Assembly (NCBI GenBank): GCA_007751475.1
Contig: CP036434.1
Span: 5,957,524-6,021,523 of the forward strand
Source: Saltatorellus ferox
GTDB lineage: Bacteria > Planctomycetota > UBA1135 > GCA-002686595
Direction of reading: 5' to 3'
DNA: 64,000 nucleotides
Part shown: piece after piece, positions 9,490-20,034 of the stretch
How the letters are laid out: each line of letters begins with the position of its first letter
Numbering within the stretch: the first letter of the stretch is position 1
Made by a program: the position numbers and the translations under genes
Notes under the pieces: generated by a model
What the model saw: the letters and a program-made list of their open reading frames with translations, nothing else
What the model was told of the DNA's origin: nothing
The model's database searches: none

Positions 9490-10267
9490 CTACTTCTTCG
9501 AGTCGTCCTCGGCGTCGAGACTTCCGGGGAAGGACTCCAGATCGAACGGGGCCAGGAATCGCTCGATCTCCTCGTCCTTGATCGGTTCGACCGAACCAGG
9601 CCGCTGGAAGAAGGCCAGCAGATCGAAGAGCTTGCCCTCCTCCTCGGGATCCGTGAAGCCTTCGCGCAGCCAGACGACGGCTCCTGCGCCGCTGACCTTG
9701 TCGAGTCCGGACAGCTTGATATGGAGTGAGTCACTCACCATCTGCTGCAACACCCGACCTCGCAGAACCCTGCCCTTGACTTCGTAGGTCCGGTCCTCGT
9801 GCAACGGAGTCCCCGGCCGCGACCGCGCGGCCATCTCGGCGAGGGACTGCTCTTCCTTGATCAAGGTGACGCTGAGCGGATCGTTGCCCATGACTTGCCC
9901 CTGCGTTCTGGGCGACGGCATGTCTCGCCCGAACCAGTAGACCTCGACGCTCCGGTCGAGCGGCATCTCGCCGCCCATCAGAAGCTGGAACTCCGTGGGG
10001 CCGCGGGACTCGTCCTCGTTGGTGCTCGGGTCGTCCTCCACGCCCGTCTCCGGGCCGCGCGCGGAATCGTCGTAGCGAATCACGCCCGCCAGGGACTTCC
10101 ATGCCTCCGACTCGTTGACGTGCTCGCTCAGCGACATCGCGAACAGAGCCACCGCGACGATCACGATGAAGCCAGGGATCAGGCACCCGCAGCCGACCAT
10201 CACCATCCATCGCGGAGGCCCCGAACGCGCCGCGGGGATGGCCTCGATCTCCGAGTCGAATTCTCCG

Positions 10268-10275
<8 letters not shown>
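9490..10275 (-). CDS. Single-helix membrane protein, unknown function
   Basis: 261 residues. A short cytoplasmic N-terminus is followed by one hydrophobic helix (MVMVGCGCLIPGFIVIVAVALF, near residues 24-46) and an acidic extracytoplasmic part with no recognised motif. Its start overlaps the 3' end of the 3-hydroxyacyl-CoA dehydrogenase gene by 8 bp, and its stop is 2 bp before the next membrane protein, so it appears to belong to the leftward operon of 13091-8600. Confidence 0.6.
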
Positions 10276-11161
<886 letters not shown>

Positions 11162-11192
11162 GGCGCAGTCGAGGGTGGGGAAAGAGAAGAGA

Positions 11193-12254
11193 TCAGAACG
11201 TGAGGACGAGCTTGCCCACGACCTCACGCCCCTCCAGCATTTGATGCGCGTCCGCGATCCTCTCGATCGGCAGCACGCTGTGAACGACGGGGCGGAACAG
11301 CCCGTTCGCCATCCCCTGGAGGATGTCGACGAACGCGGACCGCGGGCCCATCGTGGACCCGAGCACCGACTGATTCTTCATGAAAAGATGAGGCAACGTG
11401 ATCGAGACCTTCGGGCCGGTCGTTCCACCGCAGGTCACGAGGCGACCACCGCGCCTGAGCGAACGCATCGCGCCGTCCCATGTCGCGGGCCCGATGTGCT
11501 CGAAAACCACGTCCGCGCCCTGGCCGCCCGTGAGCGCCTTCAACTCCTTCGGCCACGCGTCATCGCGATGGTCGAGCGCATCGTGGGCGCCGAGTTCGAC
11601 GCCGAGCGCTCGCTTCTCCGGACTTCCAGCGGTCGTGATCACGCGGCACCCGTGCGCCTTCGCGATCTGAATCCCTGCGGACCCGACCCCCGATGCCGCG
11701 CCGAGCACCAGCACGGTCTCACCGGCCTGGATCTTCGCGCGTGTGTGGAGCATGCCCCATGCCGTCAGGAACACCAGCGGGACCGCCGCGGTGTCGATGA
11801 GATCGAGCCCCTCGGGCAGGGGTGTCACGTACTGCTCCGGCAAGCACACGTACTCGGCCGCCAGGCCCGGAGCGTGCTCGCCCCGGATTCCGTAGTCGGG
11901 CGCGAGGTGATCCATGCCCGCCTGGACCTCTGGCCCGTCGGCCGTGGTGAAACCAGGCTCGATCAGCACGCGCATGCCGACCGTGACCTCGGGGCCCACT
12001 CCTTCCCCCAGCGCATCGATGGTGCCCGTTCCATCGCAGCCAGGAATGTGCGGCATCGGGATCTCCACGCCCGGCATGCCGCGCCGGACCCAGATATCCA
12101 GATGGTTCAACGAGATCGCCGCGACCTTGACCCGAACTTCGCCAGCGGCCGGTTCCGGCACGGGTAGCTCGACCATCCGGAGAACCCCGGGGCCGCCGTG
12201 CTCGATGACATGAACCGCGCGCATCGTCCCGCTCGAATCCGTACCCCGCACCAT
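11193..12254 (-). CDS. Zinc-type MDR alcohol dehydrogenase / quinone oxidoreductase
   Basis: 353 residues. The N-terminal GroES-like domain has the H-x-D pair SLNHLDIWVRRG and the GCDGTGTIDALGEGV loop. The nucleotide-binding domain has VLVLGAASGVGSAGIQIAK near residue 180. The C-terminus VVGKLVLTF is typical of the MDR superfamily. Catalytic-zinc ligands are not obvious, so a zinc-free reductase activity is possible. A second start at MRAVHVIEHG (12224) is plausible. Its ATG directly follows the TAG of the enoyl-CoA hydratase gene. Confidence 0.85.
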   Translation of the reverse strand: MVRGTDSSGTMRAVHVIEHGGPGVLRMVELPVPEPAAGEVRVKVAAISLNHLDIWVRRGMPGVEIPMPHIPGCDGTGTIDALGEGVGPEVTVGMRVLIEPGFTTADGPEVQAGMDHLAPDYGIRGEHAPGLAAEYVCLPEQYVTPLPEGLDLIDTAAVPLVFLTAWGMLHTRAKIQAGETVLVLGAASGVGSAGIQIAKAHGCRVITTAGSPEKRALGVELGAHDALDHRDDAWPKELKALTGGQGADVVFEHIGPATWDGAMRSLRRGGRLVTCGGTTGPKVSITLPHLFMKNQSVLGSTMGPRSAFVDILQGMANGLFRPVVHSVLPIERIADAHQMLEGREVVGKLVLTF

Positions 12255-13091
12255 CTACTTGCCCTGGAAGGTGGCCTTGCGCTTCTGCGCGAACGCGGCG
12301 ATTCCCTCGCGCGCGTCCTCGGACTGGAAGAGGCGCTGCTGGAGTTCGCGCTCGAGCGCGAGTCCCGATTCCAGGGGAAGATCGACGCCGCTCTGCACGG
12401 CGCGCTTGATGAGGCCCACGGACATGCCGGCTTTCTCGGGCGGACAGTAGCCGCGGGCCTTGGCGAGGATGGCGTCGAGGAACTCGTCCTCGCTGGCCGC
12501 GTCGACCTGGCCGTTGATGAGCCCGAGCGCTTCCGCGCGGTCGTAGTCGAACGTCGTACCGTCCGCCATCAGCTCGATCGCCCGCGAAGCGCCGACCGCC
12601 CGCGCGAGGCGCTGGGTCCCGCCCGTTCCGGGCAGCACGCCGAGCGCCACCTCGGGCAGGCCGCACTTGCCGGATCCCCGGCGGGCGTACCGCAGGTCGG
12701 CGGCCATCGCGATCTCGAGGCCCCCGCCGACGCAGTGGCCGCCGAGCGCCGCGATGACGAGCTTCGGCGTGTGCTCCAGCCGCAGCATCGTCTCGTTCGC
12801 GTGCAGGCAGAACGCATACTTGTAGGTCGGCGTCACCGCGTCGAGCATCGAGATGTCCGCCCCCGCGCAGAAGAATTTCTCCCCGGCGCCTGCGATCACG
12901 ACGACGAAGATCTCCGCGTCGAAGCGCGCCCGCAGGATCGCCTCGTCGAGGTCGCGCATCATCTCGTACGAGTAGCCGTTCGCCGGCGCGTTCGTGAGAG
13001 TGATCAGTGCGACGCCCTCGGCGGACGCGTAGGTGACCTTGCCGTTGGCGAGCGTCTCGCTCGTCTCGTTCAGTGTTTCGCGCAGGTTCAT
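12255..13091 (-). CDS. Enoyl-CoA hydratase/isomerase family protein
   Basis: 278 residues from the ATG at 13091 (MNLRETLNE); the frame is open further upstream but that stretch is not crotonase-like. Oxyanion-hole segments are GAGEKFFCAGADISML and GHCVGGGLEIAMAADLRYA. Both acid residues expected for hydratase activity are present (GGGLE and GLPEVALGVLPGTGGTQRL). It probably hydrates a trans-2-enoyl-CoA. It is the first gene of the leftward acyl-CoA cluster. Confidence 0.88.
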   Translation of the reverse strand: MNLRETLNETSETLANGKVTYASAEGVALITLTNAPANGYSYEMMRDLDEAILRARFDAEIFVVVIAGAGEKFFCAGADISMLDAVTPTYKYAFCLHANETMLRLEHTPKLVIAALGGHCVGGGLEIAMAADLRYARRGSGKCGLPEVALGVLPGTGGTQRLARAVGASRAIELMADGTTFDYDRAEALGLINGQVDAASEDEFLDAILAKARGYCPPEKAGMSVGLIKRAVQSGVDLPLESGLALERELQQRLFQSEDAREGIAAFAQKRKATFQGK

Positions 13092-13199
13092 GGGGCTCCT
13101 CGGGGTGGAATTTCGCCGGCATTTTGCCAAACCGGCGCGGGCCGCGTGATCCCCGCGACGCGGTTCCGACGGAATGCGCGGCAAACGGTCCGGTAGGCC

Positions 13200-14768
13200 T
13201 CAGTCGATCAGCAGCTGCACCCCGCCCCAGTCGTCCACGATCGCCTTCCAGCCCTTCCGCAGCGACTTCGCGGCGTCGAACATCACCGCGTGGATCACGA
13301 CGCCCCGATGGCGATTCTCGTCCTGGAGGAGCGTGCGAATCAGCTCGATGTTCCAGCGATACCCGCCGGAGGGCGCGCCGTCCGACAGGATCACGACGGT
13401 GTCGATCTCGGGGTTCTCCAGGACCTGCATCAGGGCCGTCCAGACGTCTCCCCTGCCGCGCTGCGTGTTTCGCTCGAACCACTCGATGGCCTTTTCCACG
13501 TTGCGCTCCGTCGCTGGCACGAGTCCGTCTTCCCAGGGTCCTGGAACGGTCGCGTAGGGAACCAGATGAAAGCGCGCATGCTCCGGGAGACCTCGCAAGG
13601 CCTTGGCGAGTTCGACCTCGACCTGAACCTTGCGGGTCGAGCCTCCCTTCTCCTCCCACATCGAACCGGACATATCCACCAGGAAAGCCACGCGGTCCGA
13701 GACGATCCGAAGGCCGTAGAACGTGGCGGAGCCCGTCTCGCCGGACTCCGTCGCGTCTTCCTTGCCGTCGGCGCTGCGCTTCCAGTCCGGTTCGAGCCCT
13801 TCCGCCCAGCGAATCCAGCGCTCTCGAACCAGACCATGCGACAGCCCCGAGGCCTCGCGCAGGCAGGCCACGATCGCCCAGGCGCGTGCGGGCCGGAGGC
13901 CGCCCTTTTCCGCATCGCTTCCCTCCGGCGGAAGCGCCTGAGCCAGCGCCAGGAAAGACTCGCGATCCCCGCGCTGACGCAGGAGTCGCAGCGCCATCAT
14001 CCCGACGCCGTGGGCTTCGTCGCGCAGGGCGATAGCCAGCTCCTCCGTGGTCGGATGGCTGCCGCCTCCTTGAGCGAGCGATGCCGCCCGAAGCGAGGCG
14101 GCTCGCACCTGAGCGGCCGAATCGGTGAGCGCGATCGACTTACCGAGCAGCTCCTCCGTCTCTGCATCCACCTGTGCGAGGGCCGCGAGCGCCGAGATCG
14201 CGTTCGCTCGGGCGCGCGCGTCGCGATCGCTGGACGCGACCTTCGCGAGCGCCTTTCGAAGCGCGATCACGCCCTTCGAGTCGGCGAGATCGAGCGCGCC
14301 TGCGCCGCTTTCGAGCCGCGTCTCCAGCGCGTAGGCCGCGACGGCGCGAACGGCCGCTTCCTTGTCCTTCAGCGCCGTGACGAACGGGTCGGCGGGCAGC
14401 GCGCCCTTCATGCGGCCCAGCGCCTCCGAGACACGCTCGCGCACCAGGGCCGAGCGCGCCTTGAGAGCGTGCTTGGACTCCAGCACGTCGCCCAGCCCCT
14501 TCGAATAGCTCGCGCGACCGATCCGAAGCTGTGCCTCATCCGCGACGCGCGCTTCCAGATCCCCGAGGCCGCGGTCCGCGACCGCTTCCCAGGCGGCCTC
14601 GGTGTCGAGGTCAGCGAGAGCGCCGACCGCCTTCTGCCTTACCTTCTCATCGCGGTGCTTGAGGTCGTCGACGAGCTGGCCGACGTCCTGTGCCGCGGCG
14701 AGCGTGGAGCCGAAGATCGCGTGAAGGAACGCGACCGAGACGAGCAGGATGGGACTGGTAGCCTTCAT
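13200..14768 (-). CDS. Secreted HEAT-repeat protein with von Willebrand A domain
   Basis: 522 residues with a signal peptide (ILLVSVAFLHAIFGSTLAAA). Residues about 30-300 are alpha-helical HEAT-like repeats (LVDDLKHRDEKVRQKAVGAL and similar). The C-terminal 190 residues are a von Willebrand A fold with a complete MIDAS motif DMSGSMW, a Thr in DVWTALMQ and an Asp in TVVILSDGAPSGG. It is probably a metal-dependent adhesion or scaffold protein outside the cytoplasm. The ATG overlaps the stop of the upstream 5'-nucleotidase gene by 4 bp. Confidence 0.8.
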   Translation of the reverse strand: MKATSPILLVSVAFLHAIFGSTLAAAQDVGQLVDDLKHRDEKVRQKAVGALADLDTEAAWEAVADRGLGDLEARVADEAQLRIGRASYSKGLGDVLESKHALKARSALVRERVSEALGRMKGALPADPFVTALKDKEAAVRAVAAYALETRLESGAGALDLADSKGVIALRKALAKVASSDRDARARANAISALAALAQVDAETEELLGKSIALTDSAAQVRAASLRAASLAQGGGSHPTTEELAIALRDEAHGVGMMALRLLRQRGDRESFLALAQALPPEGSDAEKGGLRPARAWAIVACLREASGLSHGLVRERWIRWAEGLEPDWKRSADGKEDATESGETGSATFYGLRIVSDRVAFLVDMSGSMWEEKGGSTRKVQVEVELAKALRGLPEHARFHLVPYATVPGPWEDGLVPATERNVEKAIEWFERNTQRGRGDVWTALMQVLENPEIDTVVILSDGAPSGGYRWNIELIRTLLQDENRHRGVVIHAVMFDAAKSLRKGWKAIVDDWGGVQLLID

Positions 14769-16312
14769 CGAATCACCGAATAGCGCTGTTCGCTCGAAGG
14801 CATCAGAGGACCGCTTTCGAAGGCGATCTCCACCATGTCACGAAGAAGCGTGAAGTCCACCTCGCGAACCTCCTGTTCCGCCAGGAGCGTCCAGCCATCG
14901 CCTCCGCTCGCCATGTAGCTGTTCGTGGCGAGACGGATCGTTTCGTCGGGTTGAATGGCGCGGCCCTGGGCTCCCCCGAGAAGGACGCGGACGAGCTTCG
15001 GCTTCCCCTCGACGAGCCGCGCCTCCAGGGTCACACCGCTGAACTCCACGCCGCTTCGGCGCTCTTCCTCGATGGACGTCCGGAAGAGCTCGATCACGTC
15101 GGCCCCTTTCATCGTGAGCATTTCGATGTGGTTGTCGAAGGGCAGCAACATGAAGAGATCGCGGCGGGTGCAGACGCCCGCGGCGAGCGTCGTTCGCGTT
15201 CCGCCGCGGTTGTGGATGGCCACGTCGGCGCCGGACCGCTCGCGCATCAGGTCCGTGATGAGGTTGCCGCTCGTGGAGTTCGTGAGCTCCCGCCGGCTCG
15301 ACTCCAGCGGCCCGCCGAAGACGCCGAGCACGGCGTCCATGCGCTCGGCCGCTTCCGCGGAGAGCGCCGCGCAGGCGGCATCCACCTCGGCGTTCCGGAA
15401 CTCGGCGGCGGGTTCCCCGTAGAGGTCGACGTGCTGCGCCTCGCTGCGAACGACGTGACCCCCTTCATCGAGCCAGAGATCCACACGACCGATCACGCTG
15501 GCCTTCGCACCGGCCTGAACGATCAGCGTATCCCCCTCGCGAACGCCCGTGCGAAGGAACGTGTGCGAGTGCCCCCCCACGATCAGCGGAAGGTCCGGAT
15601 GGGCCCGTGCCAGGGCGCGATCGTCCTCGATGCCGATATGCGTGACCGGGATCACGAGGTCCACCGTGTCGCCGAGGTCGGCGCGGACCCGCGCGAGCGC
15701 CTCCGCGGGATCGGTCCAGAGAAGGTCGCGCGTCGCGCGGTGGGTGATCGAGGGGGTCGACGTGGTCAGGAGTCCCACGAGGGCGATCCGCAGGCCGTCG
15801 CGCTCCAGGAGAATCCAGTCACGAGTGCCCGGCAGCGGCGACCCATCCGGCATCCGCACGTTCGCGAGCAGCGCTGGCATGGGAACTTCTTTCAGGTGCT
15901 GGAGGAACACGTCGAGACCGTGGTCGAACTCGTGGTTCCCCACCACAGCCCCATCGTGGCCAGCCCGGGCGAGCGCCCCCAGGAAGCTGCGGCCCCGCCC
16001 GATCTGCCCCTCCGGGGTGCCCTGGAACCAGTCCCCTCCGTCGCAGATCACCACCGAAGCCCCCGCGGCGCGGGCCTCGGCGACGAGTTCGTTGAGCTTC
16101 GCCGTCAGCCGGGGCAGGCCTCCGGAGTCCGGGATCGGGTTGACGTCCTTCAACCAGATGGCGGGGCGGGGCAGGACCTGGCCGTGGATATCGTTCGTAT
16201 GGAGAACGACGAGGTGGCGTTCCTCCGCCTGCGGGTTGGCCCTCGCAAGGGGCATCGCCAGCCAGAGGAGGAGCAGCCAGAGAGCGTGGAGCGGCGGATG
16301 GCTCGGTTTCAT
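14765..16312 (-). CDS. 5'-nucleotidase / UshA-family metallophosphoesterase
   Basis: 515 residues from the ATG at 16312, which gives a signal peptide (LHALWLLLLWLAMPLARA). The metallophosphatase domain has all expected motifs in order: LHTNDIHGQ, GGDWFQGTPEG, GNHEFDHG, VTHIGIEDD and GGHSHTF. The C-terminal 5-nucleotidase domain has NSTSGNLITDLMRE, LPFDNHIEMLTMKGADV and NSYMASGGDGW. It should release phosphate from nucleotides outside the cytoplasm. The stop codon overlaps the start of the vWA gene (ATGA), indicating coupling. Confidence 0.9.
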   Translation of the reverse strand: MKPSHPPLHALWLLLLWLAMPLARANPQAEERHLVVLHTNDIHGQVLPRPAIWLKDVNPIPDSGGLPRLTAKLNELVAEARAAGASVVICDGGDWFQGTPEGQIGRGRSFLGALARAGHDGAVVGNHEFDHGLDVFLQHLKEVPMPALLANVRMPDGSPLPGTRDWILLERDGLRIALVGLLTTSTPSITHRATRDLLWTDPAEALARVRADLGDTVDLVIPVTHIGIEDDRALARAHPDLPLIVGGHSHTFLRTGVREGDTLIVQAGAKASVIGRVDLWLDEGGHVVRSEAQHVDLYGEPAAEFRNAEVDAACAALSAEAAERMDAVLGVFGGPLESSRRELTNSTSGNLITDLMRERSGADVAIHNRGGTRTTLAAGVCTRRDLFMLLPFDNHIEMLTMKGADVIELFRTSIEEERRSGVEFSGVTLEARLVEGKPKLVRVLLGGAQGRAIQPDETIRLATNSYMASGGDGWTLLAEQEVREVDFTLLRDMVEIAFESGPLMPSSEQRYSVIR

Positions 16313-16424
16313 GCCCAGATGATAGGGAGCCCAAATTGGGAGCGGGCCCCTCGGAGGCCATTCGTGGTTCAGTCCTGGCCAAACCCAACTCGATGACCTG
16401 GAAGAACCCCGAAGGCCTCCCAAC

Positions 16425-18353
16425 ATGCCCATGCCCCAGTGCCATCTCCCCCACGACCCCTGGTCCGCTGCCAGGGGGGCGATCCGCCCACGCAGCCGCG
16501 CCCTCGCTGCGGCCATCGTGCTCGCCCTGGCCACCGGATGCGGGAGCGAGCCCGACCCTGAGCCCGCGGCATCGGCCGGGGCACGAGTGGCAGGTCCAGC
16601 GACGTCTTCCTCGGCGGCCGTGGACCCGGCAGCCGTCGTCGTGGAGGCCGAACTGGAGCCGACGGGCGCCGTGGATCGCGCCGCAGAGCCGCCTCCGGTG
16701 GTCTTCGATCGAAGCGAGGCCGACTTCGCGGCCGAGATCCCCGACAACTCGCTCGCGTACTTCGAATTCGAGTCTCTCACGGCGCTGGAAGAGCTCTCGC
16801 TGCGCATCTCCACGCTGGTGGAGTTCCAGGGCCACGCCCTCTTCGATTCGACGCTGGCCACGGTTCCGATCGCAGGCGTGGGGATCGATCCGTCGCTGAT
16901 CGATCGCGACGCGCGCATCGCGCTGGCCTACGTCCCGGTCCCCGGCGAGCTCTTTCCTGCTCCCATGGTGATCGTGCCGGCGCGGGATGAAGGCCCCGTC
17001 GTGGTGTCGTTCTCGGCGCTCGCCACCCGTGGCATGAAGGTCCGGAGGATCGGCGGCGGGTACGCGGTCGTCGAGCCCATCGGCATGAACGATTCCGTCG
17101 ACCGCGGCGACTCCGGGCTGATCAGCGATCTCCCCGAGGCCAACATTCGCGGCCGATTCGACTCGAGCACCTTTCTGCCGCTGCTCAAGCCGTCCCTCGA
17201 GCCGCTCTGCCGGGCGCTCAACGAAAGCTACCGACTCGCGCGGCCCAAGACCTCATCGGGAGACCTCTACGAGTTCGAGCCGGAGAGCTTCACCCAGCTC
17301 GTGCGTGACTCCCAGGAGGTGGGCTTCGGCTTCAGCCTCGACGGCGATCGCGCCTCGATCTCCTTGCGCCTCGTGGGAGGACAGAAAGAGACCTACGGCA
17401 CCGGCGTGGGCGCGGGCGATATCAGCGCGACGCTCAACGAGCTGAGCCACCATATCGATCGTGAGGACCCGGTGTCGTTCGTGACGGCCTTCGAGCCCGA
17501 AACCGCCGTGAGCACGCTCCGGCACCTCTGGGAGAACCGCGACGACTGGTCGAGCATCGGGCGTACGCGCCTCTTCGGAGCCGAGGACGACGATGCGCGA
17601 AATCAGCGGTCCAAGCTGAGTAGCGAAGCGCTCGATAGCATGGAGCGCGCGACCGTGCGTATGCTCGATTCGTTCCAGCCCGGTGCGGCTCTTTCGTTCC
17701 AGATGGAGCCGTCCAAGGCGCACGTGGCGATCTATCTTGCGGCTCGCAACCCGGACCGAGCGCGCGAGGCCATCTCGCTCCTGCTCTCGAAGTGCGACCT
17801 GGAGACCTGGGGCTTCGAGATGGCGCTGCCGATCCGGAGCATGATGGACGGAACCCTCGTCGAGGACTACAGCGTTCGCTTCGACACCCGCCGTCTCGAC
17901 TTCGACCGCCGCGCTGCGATGCGCAACGCCTTCAAGACGTACCTCGGGGACTCCTCGCTGCACCTGAAGGTCGCCACGTCGGGGCGCCACGTGCTGGTGA
18001 TCCTCGGCGGCGATACGATGGCCGTCGACACGCGAATCCGCGAGTTCAGCGAGAAGGGCCTCGCCGAAGTCGAACACGTCCGGGCGATCGACCTGGTCGG
18101 CGGCGCGGACGCCGCCACGGTGTACCACGCGGACTTCGTCAAGATCTTCGGTCAGCTCAGCGGGCTGGGCGCCGTCGCCGAGGGCCATTCCGTCGCGGAC
18201 ACCCATCGCGAACTCATCCGTGAGGTCGGAGACAACCGCGCGCCGTTCGTGATCTGGAGCGGCCCGGAAGGAAACGACGTCATTTTCGGAGCGTCCTTCG
18301 AGCTGTCGTCCTTGACGACCGCGTTCGACGCGTTCAAGGGGTCGGGGCTGTAA
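16425..18353 (+). CDS. Large lipoprotein, unknown function
   Basis: 642 residues. The N-terminus has a lipoprotein signal: Arg-rich start, hydrophobic ALAAAIVLALATGC and lipobox A-T-G-C followed by GSEPD. A low-complexity Ala/Pro/Glu spacer covers about residues 43-90. The rest reads as a globular protein with an alpha/beta mix (DFAAEIPDNSLAYFEFESL near its start) and resembles no family I recognise. It is divergent from the 5'-nucleotidase operon with 112 bp between them. Confidence 0.7.
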   Translation: MPMPQCHLPHDPWSAARGAIRPRSRALAAAIVLALATGCGSEPDPEPAASAGARVAGPATSSSAAVDPAAVVVEAELEPTGAVDRAAEPPPVVFDRSEADFAAEIPDNSLAYFEFESLTALEELSLRISTLVEFQGHALFDSTLATVPIAGVGIDPSLIDRDARIALAYVPVPGELFPAPMVIVPARDEGPVVVSFSALATRGMKVRRIGGGYAVVEPIGMNDSVDRGDSGLISDLPEANIRGRFDSSTFLPLLKPSLEPLCRALNESYRLARPKTSSGDLYEFEPESFTQLVRDSQEVGFGFSLDGDRASISLRLVGGQKETYGTGVGAGDISATLNELSHHIDREDPVSFVTAFEPETAVSTLRHLWENRDDWSSIGRTRLFGAEDDDARNQRSKLSSEALDSMERATVRMLDSFQPGAALSFQMEPSKAHVAIYLAARNPDRAREAISLLLSKCDLETWGFEMALPIRSMMDGTLVEDYSVRFDTRRLDFDRRAAMRNAFKTYLGDSSLHLKVATSGRHVLVILGGDTMAVDTRIREFSEKGLAEVEHVRAIDLVGGADAATVYHADFVKIFGQLSGLGAVAEGHSVADTHRELIREVGDNRAPFVIWSGPEGNDVIFGASFELSSLTTAFDAFKGSGL

Positions 18354-18444
18354 GCGCCGCGAGTCCGGGAAGAACCTCCGAAAGCACGTGATTCGGAGGT
18401 CGCCATCCTGGAATCGACCCCCTCCGGATTCCTAAGCTGCCCCG

Positions 18445-19983
18445 ATGCGGCTGGAGAACGGGCAGGCCTCCCTCGGGAGTGCACACAGGATCGGGCTTCA
18501 ACGGGCTGCGGATGTCGCTGGCCCCGGGGGTAGGCGCACGGCCCCACTTCCTCCCATCGGGCTGCTCGTTGCAGCCACGGCCCTGCGCGAGCACGAGGGC
18601 CTGCGACGCGGCGCGCCGCCGCGGCTGCAGCTGACCGACGCGGCGATCACGCCGTCCGGGAAGGACGCGGGAAGCCGCGACGAGGCGACGGAGCGTACGC
18701 TGGCCTTCGAGCCGGAAGCCGTTCTGCTGGCTTCCGAGCCCATCGAGCTGCCGGAGCGCGGCGGGTCCCGTCAGCCGGCCGATGGGCCGGCCCCCTGGCT
18801 GGACCGCATGGTCGATGCCGGACACCGCCTCGGCAAGGGCCCCTCGGGCGCGCCGTTTCGGATCCTCTGGATCGACGAGACCCAGGACGCCGCGCGCGTC
18901 CTGCTGGAGGAAGGCGCCGCCGACCTCGTCGTCCGCGGCGAGGCCGATGAGTTCATGCCGAGTCTCGTGGAGGCCGCCATCGCCGGCCGGACCGACTGGT
19001 CGGGGCAGCGAGGCGTGAGCTGGCACGACGGAACGGCCGTCAGGCACGAGCGGATGGGCGCCACGACCCTGAAGCTCGCGACCCCGGCCTGGGATCTGAT
19101 CGATCTGAGCCGCTACTCCGGGACGAACGAGGCGAGCTGGTTGTCCGGGACGCGGCTGGAGACCTGGGGCCATCAGCTCCTTCGCCACCTTCCGACGAGA
19201 GTCCAGGAGGGCGTACAGGAACGGCTGCGCGTCCCGCGGTCGAGCGGCTCCCGGGAAGCGACCATCTTCACCAGCCGCACCTGCCCGCCCGACTGCCCCA
19301 CGTGCCACGGCAGCTTCGGCTCCCACGGCCGAGAGCGCAGCGTCGCCGAGATCGTCCAGGAAGTCCGCGAGCTCGTTCAGAAGCACCGGGTGCGTCACAT
19401 CGCGATCGGCGACCCCGCCTTCGACGGCCAGCCCGCGCGGGCCGAGGCCATCGTGAACGCCATCGCCAAGCTTCGCTCGGCGCCCGGGTACGGCCGCCTG
19501 ACGGTCTCGTTCCCCCGGGGACTGAGGGGCGACGGCTTGACCCCTGGCCTGATCGACGCGCTCCTGCGTGCGGGGGCGACGACGCTTCCGCTCAGGGTCA
19601 CGACGGCCTCCCCCAGGCTCCAGCGACTCCTCAAGGAGAACATCGACCTCCAGAAGGTGGACAAGGCGCTCGGTCACATGGCCGACCGAGGCGTTCGAGG
19701 GCACCTCATGCTGCGCCTCGGTCTGCCGACCGAGACCGTCGGTGAGGCCGCGCACACCATCCGCTGGGCGCGGGCCAGCCAGGCGGCGACCGCGGACTTC
19801 GAGAGCGGCCGCCAGGTGGACCTCGGGCCCGCGTGGACGCGCGATCAGTCGGGCGATATCGACGACTTCCCGAGCCTGCGCCGGCGTGCGCTCACCTCGT
19901 TCTATTCGTCGCCGGCACGCGCAGGCCGCCTGGCGAAGTCGGTGCCGGCCTCGCTCGCCCACGCGATTCAGCGGCGCATCTGA
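18445..19983 (+). CDS. Radical SAM protein
   Basis: 512 residues. The motif C280-PPD-C284-PT-C287 (CxxxCxxC), in TSRTCPPDCPTCHGSFG, binds the catalytic 4Fe-4S cluster. Later segments fit the partial TIM barrel (VRHIAIGDPAFDGQPARAEA, HLMLRLGLPTETVGEA). The N-terminal 270 residues contain VLLASEPIELPE and RILWIDETQDAARVLLEEGA and could be a degenerate B12-binding-like domain, but the DxHxxG cobalamin motif is absent. Substrate unknown. It precedes the oligopeptidase gene by 51 bp in the same direction. Confidence 0.75.
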   Translation: MRLENGQASLGSAHRIGLQRAADVAGPGGRRTAPLPPIGLLVAATALREHEGLRRGAPPRLQLTDAAITPSGKDAGSRDEATERTLAFEPEAVLLASEPIELPERGGSRQPADGPAPWLDRMVDAGHRLGKGPSGAPFRILWIDETQDAARVLLEEGAADLVVRGEADEFMPSLVEAAIAGRTDWSGQRGVSWHDGTAVRHERMGATTLKLATPAWDLIDLSRYSGTNEASWLSGTRLETWGHQLLRHLPTRVQEGVQERLRVPRSSGSREATIFTSRTCPPDCPTCHGSFGSHGRERSVAEIVQEVRELVQKHRVRHIAIGDPAFDGQPARAEAIVNAIAKLRSAPGYGRLTVSFPRGLRGDGLTPGLIDALLRAGATTLPLRVTTASPRLQRLLKENIDLQKVDKALGHMADRGVRGHLMLRLGLPTETVGEAAHTIRWARASQAATADFESGRQVDLGPAWTRDQSGDIDDFPSLRRRALTSFYSSPARAGRLAKSVPASLAHAIQRRI

Positions 19984-20034
19984 CGCGCCGGATTCTCCCT
20001 TTCGTATTCGCAGGCGGGTTGGCCGCGCGCTCCC

